This document shows positions 10,088-18,368 of a stretch of DNA of 64,000 nt, piece after piece. The position numbers and the translations under genes are program-made. Source of the stretch: Pseudomonas serboccidentalis (GTDB lineage Bacteria > Pseudomonadota > Gammaproteobacteria > Pseudomonadales > Pseudomonadaceae); the NCBI RefSeq assembly GCF_028830055.1, contig NZ_CP101655.1, positions 1-64,000 on the forward strand, read 5' to 3'. The notes under the pieces were generated by a model. That model had not been told where the DNA came from. It did not search any database and saw only the letters and a list, made by a program, of their open reading frames with translations. Position 1 is the first letter of the stretch, and each line of letters starts with the position of its first letter.

Positions 10088-11352
10088 AACTGTTCCGTTC
10101 CAGGATCCGCCCGACGCTGGGCTCGGTCATCGGCCGTGGACATTTGATAGTCGCGCTGGTGGCTGTGACGATGGCCAGCGTGTCGCTGACCCTGCTGGGC
10201 GTTCTGGCGCTGCGGGTTTACGCCGATCACAACCTGCAGCTGATTGCGCGCTCGATCAGCTACACCGTAGAAGCGGCGGTGGTGTTCAACGACAAGGCCG
10301 CTGCGACCGAAGCGCTGGCCCTGATCGCGTCCACCGAAGAAGTGGCGGACGCCCAGGTTTTCGATGCACACGGGCAGTTGCTGGCGCGTTGGCAGCGACC
10401 TGAGAACGGCCTGTTCTCCGAGCTGGAAATGCAGGTCGCCCGTACCATTCTGGAAAAGCCGATCAGCCTGTCGATCGTGCATCAGGACCGTGAAGTCGGC
10501 CACATTCTGCTGGTCGGCCACGGTGGCAGCCTGATGCGTTTCTTGTTAAGCGGTCTGGCGGGGATCGTCCTCTGTGCCGCGATCAGTGCCTGGGTCGGGC
10601 TGTATCTGGCGCGCCGACAGCTGCACGGCATTACCGGCCCGCTTCGCAGCCTCGCGGCAGTGGCCCACGCCGCCCGCAGCGAGCGCGCGCTGGATCGACG
10701 CGTACCGCCGGCGCAGATCGCCGAACTGGATAACCTTGGCAACGACTTCAATGCGCTGCTCGATGAACTCGAATCCTGGCAAACCCACCTGCAAAGCGAG
10801 AACGAAACCCTCGCCCATCAGGCCAGCCACGACAGCCTCACGGGCTTGCCGAACCGAGCGTTTTTCGAGGGGCGATTGATTCGCGCCCTGCGTAATGCCG
10901 GCAAGCTCAACGAGCGTGTCGCGGTGTTGTTTCTCGACAGCGACCGCTTCAAAGGCATCAACGATAACTTCGGTCACGCCGCCGGCGATGCGGTACTGGT
11001 GGCGGTCGCCAATCGGATCCGCGCGCAACTGCGTGAGGAGGATCTGGTGGCACGGCTTGGCGGTGATGAGTTCGCCGTGTTGCTCGCGCCGCTGCACAAG
11101 ATCGAAGACGCCGAGCGTATTGCCGACAAGATTCTCGCCAGCATGGACATGCCCATTGCGCTGCCGGGCGACACCAGTGTGGTGACGTCGCTCAGTATCG
11201 GCATCGCGGTTTTTCCCGATCATGGCGTCACACCGGGCGCCTTGCTCAACGCCGCCGACGCGGCGATGTACCAGGCCAAGCGCCTGTCGCGTGGCGCTCA
11301 ATTCACTGCCGGGTCGGAGAGCTCGGTCGTCAATCTTCAAACCAGGAGCTGA
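10084..11352 (+). CDS. yfiN: Membrane diguanylate cyclase YfiN/TpbB
   Basis: YfiN makes cyclic di-GMP from two GTP at the inner membrane, promoting biofilm and exopolysaccharide. The 422-residue product has a first transmembrane helix at about residues 20-43, a periplasmic PAS/CHASE-like domain, a second helix near 150-175, a HAMP region and a C-terminal GGDEF domain. The active-site RLGGDEF motif lies near residue 325. The REED tetrad five residues before it matches the RxxD inhibitory I-site, so product feedback is expected. It sits between yfiR and yfiB in the standard tripartite order, with ATGA coupling to yfiR. Confidence 0.94.
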   Translation: MKLFRSRIRPTLGSVIGRGHLIVALVAVTMASVSLTLLGVLALRVYADHNLQLIARSISYTVEAAVVFNDKAAATEALALIASTEEVADAQVFDAHGQLLARWQRPENGLFSELEMQVARTILEKPISLSIVHQDREVGHILLVGHGGSLMRFLLSGLAGIVLCAAISAWVGLYLARRQLHGITGPLRSLAAVAHAARSERALDRRVPPAQIAELDNLGNDFNALLDELESWQTHLQSENETLAHQASHDSLTGLPNRAFFEGRLIRALRNAGKLNERVAVLFLDSDRFKGINDNFGHAAGDAVLVAVANRIRAQLREEDLVARLGGDEFAVLLAPLHKIEDAERIADKILASMDMPIALPGDTSVVTSLSIGIAVFPDHGVTPGALLNAADAAMYQAKRLSRGAQFTAGSESSVVNLQTRS

Positions 11353-11357
11353 TTCCC

Positions 11358-11852
11358 GTGTTCACATTTCCCGCTCGATTGTTTTCTGCCTTGCTGATGA
11401 TCACCGTACTGGCGCTGACCGGTTGCCAGACCGCACCGCAAAAAGGCCTGAACCCGGCACAGATCGCCGTACTCAAACAACAGGGCTTCGAGCCGACCGA
11501 CGAAGGTTGGGAGTTTGGCCTGTCAGGCAAAGTGCTGTTTGGCAGCGATATCGAAAGCCTGAACAACCAAAGCACCGAGATCGTCGAACGTATCGGCAAG
11601 GCGCTGCTCGGCGTCGGTATCGAGCGGGTGAGGGTCGATGGTCACACCGATGCGTCGGGCAAAGAGACCTACAACCAGCAACTGTCGCTGCGCCGTGCCA
11701 AGAGTGTGGCCAAGGTGCTGACCACCGTCGGCATGAAAGAAGAGAACATCCAGTTGCGCGGCCTTGGCAGCAGCGAACCGGTGGCGTCCAACAACACCCC
11801 CGCAGGACGCACCGAGAATCGCCGGGTGTCGATTGTGGTCAGCGCCGATTAA
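11358..11852 (+). CDS. yfiB: YfiB, OmpA-family outer-membrane lipoprotein
   Basis: YfiB sequesters YfiR at the outer membrane and peptidoglycan, relieving repression of YfiN. The 164-residue product starts at a GTG preceded by an AGGAG site. It has a lipoprotein signal with lipobox LTGC (Cys near residue 23) and a C-terminal OmpA peptidoglycan-binding domain (VDGHTDASGKETYNQQLS, then RRAKSVAKVL). The gene follows yfiN by 5 bases. Its stop overlaps by a few bases the stop of the convergent LysR gene. Confidence 0.92.
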   Translation: MFTFPARLFSALLMITVLALTGCQTAPQKGLNPAQIAVLKQQGFEPTDEGWEFGLSGKVLFGSDIESLNNQSTEIVERIGKALLGVGIERVRVDGHTDASGKETYNQQLSLRRAKSVAKVLTTVGMKEENIQLRGLGSSEPVASNNTPAGRTENRRVSIVVSAD

Positions 11853-12796
11853 TCGGCGAACTGCATCTCCCGCGTCTGCCCCATCAACAGGCCCTGATTG
11901 CGCTCAGTCACCTCGCGGATGTAATCCCACAACAGGGTGATCCGCTTGAGCTTCCTCAGATCCTCCCGGCAGTACATCCAGAACTGCCGGGTGATGTCGA
12001 CTTCCTCGGGCAATACCGGCAGCAGGCGCGGATCCTGTGCGGCGAGGAAGCACGGCAGAATCGCCAATGAACGCCCTTGCTGCGCCGCGACGAACTGCGC
12101 GATCACGCTGGTGCTGCGCAGACTGGCGTTGGCGCCGGGCAGCACGTTCGCCAGGTACAGCAGTTCCGAGCTGAACGCCAGGTCATCCACATAACTGATG
12201 AATTGATGCTTGCTCAAATCCGCCGGGCGGCGGATCGGTGGGTGTTTGTCGAGGTAGTCCTGGGTGGCGTAGAGCTGCAAACGGTAGTCGCAGAGTTTGC
12301 AGCACACGTAGGGGCCGTGTTCCGGACGCTCCAGGGCGATGACGATATCGGCTTCGCGTTTGGACAGGCTGATGAAGTGCGGCAGCGGTAGGATGTCCAC
12401 CGAGATCGCCGGGTAGGCGTCGACGAAATGGCTCAGCTGCGGGGTGATGAAAAAACTCCCGAAGCCTTCCGTGCAGCCCATGCGCACGTGCCCGGAAAGG
12501 GCCACGCCAGACCCCGAGACCTGCTCACAAGCCATGTGCAGCGTGCTTTCAATCGACTCGGCATAACCCAGCAAGCGCTGGCCTTCGGTGGTCAGGACAA
12601 AACCGCTGGTCCGCGATTTTTCGAACAGCAGCGTACCCAACGCCGCTTCCAGCGAACTGATGCGCCGCGACACGGTGGTGTAGTCGACGGCGAGCCGTTT
12701 GGCCGCAGTGCTGGCCTTGCGGGTGCGGGCGACTTCGAGGAAAAACTTGAGGTCGTCCCAGTTCAGCGACCCCAGGGAGGTGATGTTTTTTTGCAT
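11849..12796 (-). CDS. LysR-family transcriptional regulator next to mmsAB
   Basis: The 315-residue product has an N-terminal winged HTH (LNWDDLKFFLEVARTRKAS, then TVSRRISSLEAALG) and a C-terminal LysR effector-binding domain. The ATG at 12796 (MQKNITSLG) is preferred; an in-frame upstream start would add about 23 residues outside the family pattern. It is divergent from mmsA, with 149 bases between starts holding a dyad, so it probably regulates mmsAB. The classical P. aeruginosa MmsR is an AraC-type protein, so this is a different regulator class at the same kind of locus. The effector is unknown; a valine-pathway intermediate is a guess. Confidence 0.85.
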   Translation of the reverse strand: MQKNITSLGSLNWDDLKFFLEVARTRKASTAAKRLAVDYTTVSRRISSLEAALGTLLFEKSRTSGFVLTTEGQRLLGYAESIESTLHMACEQVSGSGVALSGHVRMGCTEGFGSFFITPQLSHFVDAYPAISVDILPLPHFISLSKREADIVIALERPEHGPYVCCKLCDYRLQLYATQDYLDKHPPIRRPADLSKHQFISYVDDLAFSSELLYLANVLPGANASLRSTSVIAQFVAAQQGRSLAILPCFLAAQDPRLLPVLPEEVDITRQFWMYCREDLRKLKRITLLWDYIREVTERNQGLLMGQTREMQFAD

Positions 12797-12811
12797 GATG
12801 GACGGGCTTAT

Positions 12812-12840
12812 ATGTGCGTTCTTATTAGAAGTTTGCACAT
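12812..12840. promoter_or_regulatory. Nested dyad, candidate LysR operator
   Basis: Outer arms ATGTGC (12812-12817) and GCACAT (12835-12840) are perfectly complementary. Between them lies a second perfect dyad TTCT-TATT-AGAA (12819-12830). It sits 16-44 bases upstream of the LysR start and about 105 bases upstream of mmsA. This is where a LysR protein would bind to repress itself and activate the divergent genes. No binding data are available. Confidence 0.45.
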
Positions 12841-12945
12841 CTATACTCCAAAAACAGTCCGACAACCAATTCGTGACACACGCCTCATCTCAAGGCGAAC
12901 CTTTCGCCTTGGCTCCTACGATAAAAACAAGTTTCGGAGACCAGC

Positions 12946-14472
12946 ATGAACGCATCGCTTACGCCCAACGAAACCACGATCCAGAAGGTCAAGCTGCTGA
13001 TCGACGGCGAGTGGGTCGAATCGCAGACCACCGAGTGGCATGACATCGTCAACCCGGCGACCCAGCAAGTGCTGGCGAAGGTGCCGTTTGCCACCGCCGC
13101 TGAAGTCGATGCCGCCATCAGTGCCGCACACCGCGCCTTCCAGACCTGGAAGCTGACCCCGATCGGCGCGCGCATGCGCATCATGCTCAAGCTGCAGGCG
13201 TTGATCCGCGAGCACTCCAAACGCATTGCCGTGGTGCTGAGCGCCGAGCAGGGCAAGACCATTGCCGACGCCGAGGGCGATATTTTCCGTGGCCTGGAAG
13301 TGGTAGAACACGCCTGTTCCATCGGCACGCTGCAAATGGGCGAATTCGCCGAAAACGTGGCGGGTGGCGTCGATACCTACACCCTGCGCCAGCCCATCGG
13401 CGTGTGCGCCGGCATCACGCCGTTCAATTTTCCGGCGATGATTCCGCTGTGGATGTTCCCGATGGCCATCGCCTGCGGCAACACCTTTGTCTTGAAGCCT
13501 TCGGAACAGGACCCGCTGTCGACCATGCTGCTGGTGGAGCTGGCGATTGAGGCCGGCGTTCCGGCGGGCGTGCTCAACGTGGTGCACGGCGGCAAGGACG
13601 TGGTGGATGGCCTGTGCACCCACAAGGACATCAAAGCCGTGTCGTTCGTCGGTTCGACTGCGGTCGGCACCCACGTCTATGACCTGGCTGGCAAGCACGG
13701 CAAACGCGTGCAATCGATGATGGGCGCGAAGAACCACGCCGTGGTGCTGCCGGACGCCAATCGCGAGCAGGCACTGAATGCGTTGGTTGGCGCCGGTTTC
13801 GGTGCGGCGGGGCAACGTTGCATGGCCACGTCGGTGGTGGTGCTGGTCGGTGCGGCGAAACAATGGCTGCCGGATCTGAAAGCGCTGGCGCAGAAACTCA
13901 AGGTCAACGCCGGCAGCGAGCCGGGCACGGATGTCGGCCCGGTGATCTCGAAGAAAGCCAAGGCGCGGATTCTCGACCTGATCGAAAGCGGCATCAAGGA
14001 AGGCGCCAAACTGGAACTCGATGGGCGCGACATCAAGGTGCCGGGCTACGAGCAAGGCAACTTCGTCGGCCCGACCCTGTTCTCGGGCGTGACGACTGAC
14101 ATGCAGATCTACACCCAGGAAATCTTCGGCCCGGTGCTGGTGGTGCTGGAGGTCGACACCCTTGATCAGGCTATTGCGCTGGTCAACGCCAACCCGTTCG
14201 GTAACGGCACGGGCCTGTTCACCCAGAGTGGTGCGGCGGCGCGCAAATTCCAGAGCGAAATCGACGTCGGCCAGGTCGGTATCAACATCCCGATTCCGGT
14301 GCCGGTACCGTTCTTCAGCTTCACCGGTTCCCGTGGCTCGAAACTCGGCGACCTCGGCCCGTACGGCAAGCAAGTGGTGCAGTTCTACACCCAGACCAAA
14401 ACGGTCACGGCGCGCTGGTTCGACGACGACAGCGTCAACGACGGCGTGAACACCACCATCAACCTGCGCTGA
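12946..14472 (+). CDS. mmsA: CoA-acylating methylmalonate-semialdehyde dehydrogenase
   Basis: MmsA converts methylmalonate semialdehyde plus CoA and NAD+ to propionyl-CoA, the last step of valine degradation (also acting on malonate semialdehyde). The 508-residue product is an aldehyde dehydrogenase. It has the family signature [17 protein letters not shown] near residues 160-176 and the catalytic cysteine in [11 protein letters not shown] (Cys292). The start is an ATG following a GGAGACC site. mmsB follows after 9 bases, so the two form an operon driven from the promoter region shared with the divergent LysR gene. Confidence 0.95.
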   Translation: MNASLTPNETTIQKVKLLIDGEWVESQTTEWHDIVNPATQQVLAKVPFATAAEVDAAISAAHRAFQTWKLTPIGARMRIMLKLQALIREHSKRIAVVLSAEQGKTIADAEGDIFRGLEVVEHACSIGTLQMGEFAENVAGGVDTYTLRQPIGVCAGITPFNFPAMIPLWMFPMAIACGNTFVLKPSEQDPLSTMLLVELAIEAGVPAGVLNVVHGGKDVVDGLCTHKDIKAVSFVGSTAVGTHVYDLAGKHGKRVQSMMGAKNHAVVLPDANREQALNALVGAGFGAAGQRCMATSVVVLVGAAKQWLPDLKALAQKLKVNAGSEPGTDVGPVISKKAKARILDLIESGIKEGAKLELDGRDIKVPGYEQGNFVGPTLFSGVTTDMQIYTQEIFGPVLVVLEVDTLDQAIALVNANPFGNGTGLFTQSGAAARKFQSEIDVGQVGINIPIPVPVPFFSFTGSRGSKLGDLGPYGKQVVQFYTQTKTVTARWFDDDSVNDGVNTTINLR

Positions 14473-14481
14473 GGAATGGCC

Positions 14482-15369
14482 ATGAAAATCGCATTTATCG
14501 GTCTGGGCAACATGGGCGCGCCGATGGCGCGCAACCTGATCAAGGCCGGCCATTCACTGAATCTGGTCGATCTGAACAAAACCGTGCTGGCCGAGCTGGA
14601 GCAACTGGGCGGCACCATTCGCGCCTCGGCCCGTGAAGCGGCCGAAGACGCCGAACTGGTGATCACCATGCTCCCGGCCGCGGTGCATGTGCGCAGCGTC
14701 TGGCTTGGTGAGGACGGCGTACTGGCCGGCATCGGCAAAGGCGTGCCGGCGGTGGATTGCAGCACCATCGATCCGCAGACTGCCCGCGATGTGGCCGCTG
14801 CGGCTGCCAAGCAGGGCGTGGCGATGGCTGATGCACCGGTTTCCGGTGGCACCGGTGGCGCGACCGCGGGCACGCTGACTTTCATGGTCGGCGCGAGCCC
14901 CGAGCTGTTCGCCACCCTGCAGCCAGTGCTGGCGCAGATGGGCCGCAACATCGTGCATTGCGGTGAAGTCGGCACCGGACAGATCGCCAAGATCTGCAAC
15001 AACCTGCTGCTGGCGATCTCGATGGTCGGCGTCAGCGAAGCCATGGCGCTGGGCGATGCGCTGGGGATCGACACCTCGGTGCTGGCCGGGATCATCAACA
15101 GCTCGACCGGGCGTTGCTGGAGTTCGGAAATGTACAATCCATGGCCGGGCATCGTCGAAACGGCGCCGGCCTCGCGTGGTTATACCGGCGGTTTCGGTGC
15201 CGAACTGATGCTCAAGGATCTGGGGCTGGCCACCGAAGCGGCGCGTCAGGCGCACCAACCGGTGGTGCTCGGTGCGGTGGCGCAGCAGTTGTATCAGGCA
15301 ATGAGCCAGCGCGGGGAAGGCGGCAAGGATTTCTCGGCGATCATCAACAGCTACCGCAAGCCGCAGTAA
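14482..15369 (+). CDS. mmsB: 3-hydroxyisobutyrate dehydrogenase
   Basis: MmsB oxidises 3-hydroxyisobutyrate to methylmalonate semialdehyde with NAD+, supplying MmsA. The 295-residue product opens with the Rossmann motif IAFIGLGNMGAPMARNLI and has the substrate motif DAPVSGGTGGATAGT near residue 120. The family's catalytic lysine lies in GQIAKICNN near 170. I chose the ATG at 14482 over the in-frame ATG at 14476 because GAGG at 14471-14474 is properly spaced only for the downstream one. Confidence 0.94.
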   Translation: MKIAFIGLGNMGAPMARNLIKAGHSLNLVDLNKTVLAELEQLGGTIRASAREAAEDAELVITMLPAAVHVRSVWLGEDGVLAGIGKGVPAVDCSTIDPQTARDVAAAAAKQGVAMADAPVSGGTGGATAGTLTFMVGASPELFATLQPVLAQMGRNIVHCGEVGTGQIAKICNNLLLAISMVGVSEAMALGDALGIDTSVLAGIINSSTGRCWSSEMYNPWPGIVETAPASRGYTGGFGAELMLKDLGLATEAARQAHQPVVLGAVAQQLYQAMSQRGEGGKDFSAIINSYRKPQ

Positions 15370-15397
15370 ACAGGCATCGAATAGTGGGGTGAGCTTC

Positions 15398-15641
15398 TGT
15401 GGCGAGGGAGCTTGCTCCCGCTGGTCTGCGCAGCAGACCCAAACCCGGTAAATGCGTTTGCTCAGAGAAACCGCATTTACTGTATTTCCGACTGCTGCGC
15501 AGTCGTGTGGGAGCAAGCTCCCTCGCCACAGGTGGTTTCCCGGCTTTTTTATCGGAGGCAAAAAAGATCGCAGCCTTCGGCAGCTCCTACAGGTGGCGTA
15601 GATGTACACCCTGTAGGAGCTGCCGAAGGCTGCGATCTTTT
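15398..15641. repeat. Two tandem inverted-repeat (REP/BIME-like) pairs
   Basis: The first pair is a 22-base arm at 15398-15419 with its inverted copy at 15509-15530 (core GGCGAGGGAGCTTGCTCCC). Smaller nested dyads lie inside, including GTAAATGCG (15448-15456) against CGCATTTAC (15472-15480). The second pair is 15562-15593 against 15610-15641 (core GCAGCCTTCGGCAGCTCC). The second core recurs at 35494, 41558 and 49003. These pairs lie between mmsB and the convergent cupin gene, where they could act as bidirectional 3' hairpins. Confidence 0.85.
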
Positions 15642-15646
15642 GCTTG

Positions 15647-15991
15647 TCAGGCGAAGACGAAATACTTACGCACAGTCTCGACCACTTCCCAAGTGCCTTT
15701 CATCCCCGGTTCAACCACGAAGATGTCCCCTGCACGCAAGTGAATCGGCGCCATGCCATCCGGCGTGATCACGCAGTAGCCTTCTTGAAAATGGCAGTAC
15801 TCCCACTTTACATAGTCGACTCGCCACTTGCCCGGCGTGCAGATCCACGTGCCCATGATCTTGCTGCCGTCTTCGCTGGTGTACGCGTTGAGGTTGACGG
15901 TGTGCGGGTCGCCTTCGAGTTTTTCCCATTTGCAGGCGTCGAGTACCGGCAGCGGGTGGGTGTCGCGCAAAACGGTGATGGGTGCGGTCAT
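15647..15991 (-). CDS. Small cupin-domain protein (DUF861/EutQ-like)
   Basis: The 114-residue product is a single cupin barrel. It includes the segment TWICTPGKWRVDYVKWEYCHF and the second cupin motif with PDGMAPIHLRAGDIFVVEPG near residues 80-100, as in the DUF861 family of (S)-ureidoglycine aminohydrolase-like or EutQ-like cupins. Most such stand-alone proteins have no assigned substrate, and none can be named here. It is transcribed away from the acyl-chain cluster that starts at 16515. Any link to that cluster is only positional. Confidence 0.8.
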   Translation of the reverse strand: MTAPITVLRDTHPLPVLDACKWEKLEGDPHTVNLNAYTSEDGSKIMGTWICTPGKWRVDYVKWEYCHFQEGYCVITPDGMAPIHLRAGDIFVVEPGMKGTWEVVETVRKYFVFA

Positions 15992-16514
15992 GGGTGAGCT
16001 CCAGGCAGGCCTTCAAACGGAAGCTGCACCGTATAGCGCCGCGTACTTTGCCGGTTGTCTGTACTCGACATTCAGTTGCTCATAAACGCAGCGACCGATT
16101 GCACCAAATGGTTAACGTACTGCGCCGGAACATATTTAAAGATCAGTATTGATCTGGAGCAGGGGGTGATGAACTTATAACAAAATTACTTGCATTAACT
16201 TGGCGTTTGATAGGCCGAGGCGGTCATCGTTAAGTTGCTCTGGATAGTTGCCGCCGACACGACGGGGTACGCCTCACCATACGCAGCCTTTGTTAAGTAA
16301 ATATGTCTTCCCGACCGGTAGATCGCACCAAGCGAGTGCAGTATTTACGGGGTTGTGCACGCTCGTCTCAAATGATCGAAAAACTTTAAATAGTTCGTTG
16401 ACTCTCCCCTTAAGGGCAGAGTTTAGATTTCCGCCGCGTGAGAAGTTGCTGTGGGAAAAGTTACTTCTCGTATACGGAAAATATGACTCAGTCACGACTT
16501 ATAGGGAGATAAAA
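15992..16514. promoter_or_regulatory. A+T-rich 523-base leader upstream of the acyl-chain cluster
   Basis: No convincing gene was found here. The frame of the downstream ACP gene stays open back to 16248, but the ribosome-binding site (AGGGAGA, 16502-16508) places the start at 16515. By eye the stretch is clearly more A+T-rich than the flanking genes, as expected of a regulated promoter region or horizontally acquired DNA. It holds a perfect palindrome at 16140-16155. I cannot assign -35/-10 boxes with confidence. Confidence 0.5.
16140..16155. promoter_or_regulatory. Perfect palindrome, possible operator
   Basis: AGATCA-GTAT-TGATCT is a perfect 6+6 dyad inside the A+T-rich leader of the cluster. 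It could be an operator for the cluster. No regulator gene lies inside the cluster, so the binding protein would have to come from elsewhere. Confidence 0.3.
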
Positions 16515-17084
16515 ATGAACAATCCACTGGACTTGGAACAAGTCGTTACCAGCACCCGTGCGATTCTGGCGCAGTTGTTGGTGATGAGTGCTGATGAAAT
16601 TGATCAACACAGCAGCATCGTCGAAGTCCTGGGGGCGGATTCGCTGGATATCGTCGACCTGAGCTTCCAGTTGGGTCGCCAATATGGCTGCACCCTGCCC
16701 AAGACCAGCGTGCTGGACCACGCGGTCGCTGTGTGTGGCGATGCCAGCGAGTTTCTCGCCAATGGCCGCATTACTGAAAACGGCAAGGCCCTGCTGGAGC
16801 AAAGCCTGAGCGCCTATGCGCCCGACCAGCTCAAGGCCGGCATGCAACCGGCGCAGGTGTTCGCCGCCACCACGGTGCTCAACTGGGCGCAGCAGTGCCG
16901 CAACCTGTTCAATTACCTGCCCTCGAGCTGCCCTGACTGCAGCGCTCATCAAGCGGTGCTCAACGAGCGTCAGCAAGTGGTCTGCGGTGCATGCAGCGCA
17001 CGACTGGTGCCGGCCGATGGTGACGAAGTGTCCCGTCAACTGGTCGAGCAGTTTGTCGCCACTCACGTCAAAGAGACGGTGTAG
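16515..17084 (+). CDS. Acyl carrier protein with C-terminal zinc-ribbon-like extension
   Basis: Residues 1-80 form an acyl carrier protein domain with the phosphopantetheine site LGADSLD (Ser43), so it should carry the growing chain as a thioester. The 189-residue product is more than twice normal ACP length. After a linker, four cysteines C139-x2-C142-x14-C157-x2-C160 form a rubredoxin/zinc-ribbon-like knuckle pair, followed by a short helical tail. I do not know this two-domain layout as a named family. The ribbon could dock a ketosynthase or bind a metal, but that is conjecture. The start follows a strong AGGGAGA site. It is the first gene of the cluster, 8 bases ahead of the first ketosynthase. 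Confidence 0.85.
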   Translation: MNNPLDLEQVVTSTRAILAQLLVMSADEIDQHSSIVEVLGADSLDIVDLSFQLGRQYGCTLPKTSVLDHAVAVCGDASEFLANGRITENGKALLEQSLSAYAPDQLKAGMQPAQVFAATTVLNWAQQCRNLFNYLPSSCPDCSAHQAVLNERQQVVCGACSARLVPADGDEVSRQLVEQFVATHVKETV

Positions 17085-17092
17085 GAGCTCTC

Positions 17093-18367
17093 ATGCGGGC
17101 ACGAGAAGTCTATGTGAGCGGGTTCGGCCTGGTCGCGCCCATGGCGCTGGACGCCGCCACGTTGTTCGAACGCATCTGCCGGAAGCAGTCCTGTGTCCGC
17201 GAACATCCCCGGTTCCAGGCGTTGGGGTTTCGCAACAGTGCGGCCGGGTTTATCGATGAGGCGCAGTGGCAGCAGATCGCCGCCGGTTTCGGCGGCAATG
17301 CGGCGCTGCATCCCCGGCAAAGCGTGCTGGCCGAGTACGTCGCGCGCCAGGCGTTGCAGCATGCCGGCCTGACGCCGGCCGACTTTGCCCACAGCCGCAG
17401 CGGTCTGTTCCTGGGGGCCAATAAGTACTGTGCCGACAGTCACGATCTACAGCGCGTCAGTCGTTGCATGGACGACGAGGGGCGCGTCGATCTGGATCGT
17501 CTTCTGGACGCTCCGGCGCCGTCGGGCAGGGCCTTCTCGCGCCGGGTCGACCAGCAGACGCAACACCTGGCGGACTGGCTCGGTATCCGCGATTGCATCT
17601 CGACCCATTCCGATGCCTGCGCCGCCGGCACCATGGCCATCGGTAGCGCTTACCGGGCGATCGAGCGCGGTGAGGTGGATCTGGCGATCTGCGGTGCGGT
17701 GGAACTGATGGCCAACGAGTTGCCTTATTACATGTTCAACAGCCTTGGCGCGTTGTGCCAGGCCGACCTGCCGGCAGGCGAGCAGAGTCGCCCGTTCATG
17801 CCGGATCGCAGTGGCTTTGTATTGAGCGAGGGAGCGGCCCTGGTGATTCTCGAATCCGCCGAGCATGCCCAGCGACGCAAGGCCAGGCCATTGGGACGCG
17901 TGCTGGGTTACGCCAATGTCTGCGAAGCCCAGAAGATGACCTCCAGTAGCCGGGATGGCAGCAAGTACGAGGAATGCATGGACGCTGCAATCGAAGATGC
18001 CGGGCTGCTGCGCAGTGCCGTGCAACACGTGAATACCCACGGAACCTCCACCCAAGCCAATGACAGTTGCGAGGCGTTGGCCCTGCAACGGTTGTTTGGT
18101 GAATGCCAGGACTTCATGACCTTCACCGCCAACAAGTCGGCCATTGGCCATTCGCTGGCAGGCAGCGGTGCGATCGAAGCGGTGATGTCGCTGATGACCT
18201 TGCGCGATGGCGTGCTGTTGCCGACCTTGAACTATGACCCGGAGCGCGCCGAATACCCGTCGCTGAAGTTCCTCAGCGAGCCATCGCGTCAGTCGGTCAA
18301 TGTGGTGATGTCCAACTCCTTCGGTTTCGGCGGCGTCAACAGCTCGCTGGTTCTGGGGAGGGCATGA
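17093..18367 (+). CDS. Beta-ketoacyl-ACP synthase, catalytically intact (KS1)
   Basis: A thiolase-fold condensing enzyme of the FabF type, 424 residues. It retains the full active site: nucleophile Cys176 in SDACAAGT, His316 in NTHGTST, Lys348 in ANKSA and His353 in IGHSLAGSG. The C-terminal NSFGFGGVNSS loop is normal. It would extend ACP-bound chains with malonyl units. It starts 8 bases after the ACP gene with a TAGGAG site and is followed after one base by a degenerate partner, an arrangement like KS:chain-length-factor pairs in type II polyketide and aryl-polyene clusters. Confidence 0.92.
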   Translation: MRAREVYVSGFGLVAPMALDAATLFERICRKQSCVREHPRFQALGFRNSAAGFIDEAQWQQIAAGFGGNAALHPRQSVLAEYVARQALQHAGLTPADFAHSRSGLFLGANKYCADSHDLQRVSRCMDDEGRVDLDRLLDAPAPSGRAFSRRVDQQTQHLADWLGIRDCISTHSDACAAGTMAIGSAYRAIERGEVDLAICGAVELMANELPYYMFNSLGALCQADLPAGEQSRPFMPDRSGFVLSEGAALVILESAEHAQRRKARPLGRVLGYANVCEAQKMTSSSRDGSKYEECMDAAIEDAGLLRSAVQHVNTHGTSTQANDSCEALALQRLFGECQDFMTFTANKSAIGHSLAGSGAIEAVMSLMTLRDGVLLPTLNYDPERAEYPSLKFLSEPSRQSVNVVMSNSFGFGGVNSSLVLGRA

Positions 18368-18368
18368 C

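Noticed and set aside
12916..14553. A 545-residue minus-strand reading frame opposite mmsA
   Set aside because: It is a mirror frame of a well-supported gene, caused by high GC at third positions; the product is low-complexity His/Arg-rich and no ribosome site was seen.
15398..15641. CRISPR-like repeats
   Set aside because: The repeats are inverted pairs with short loops rather than direct repeats with uniform spacers, and no cas gene is present.
16248..16514. N-terminal extension of the ACP gene
   Set aside because: The frame is open, but a strong AGGGAGA site and the ACP fold both set the start at 16515, and the extension resembles A+T-rich non-coding DNA.
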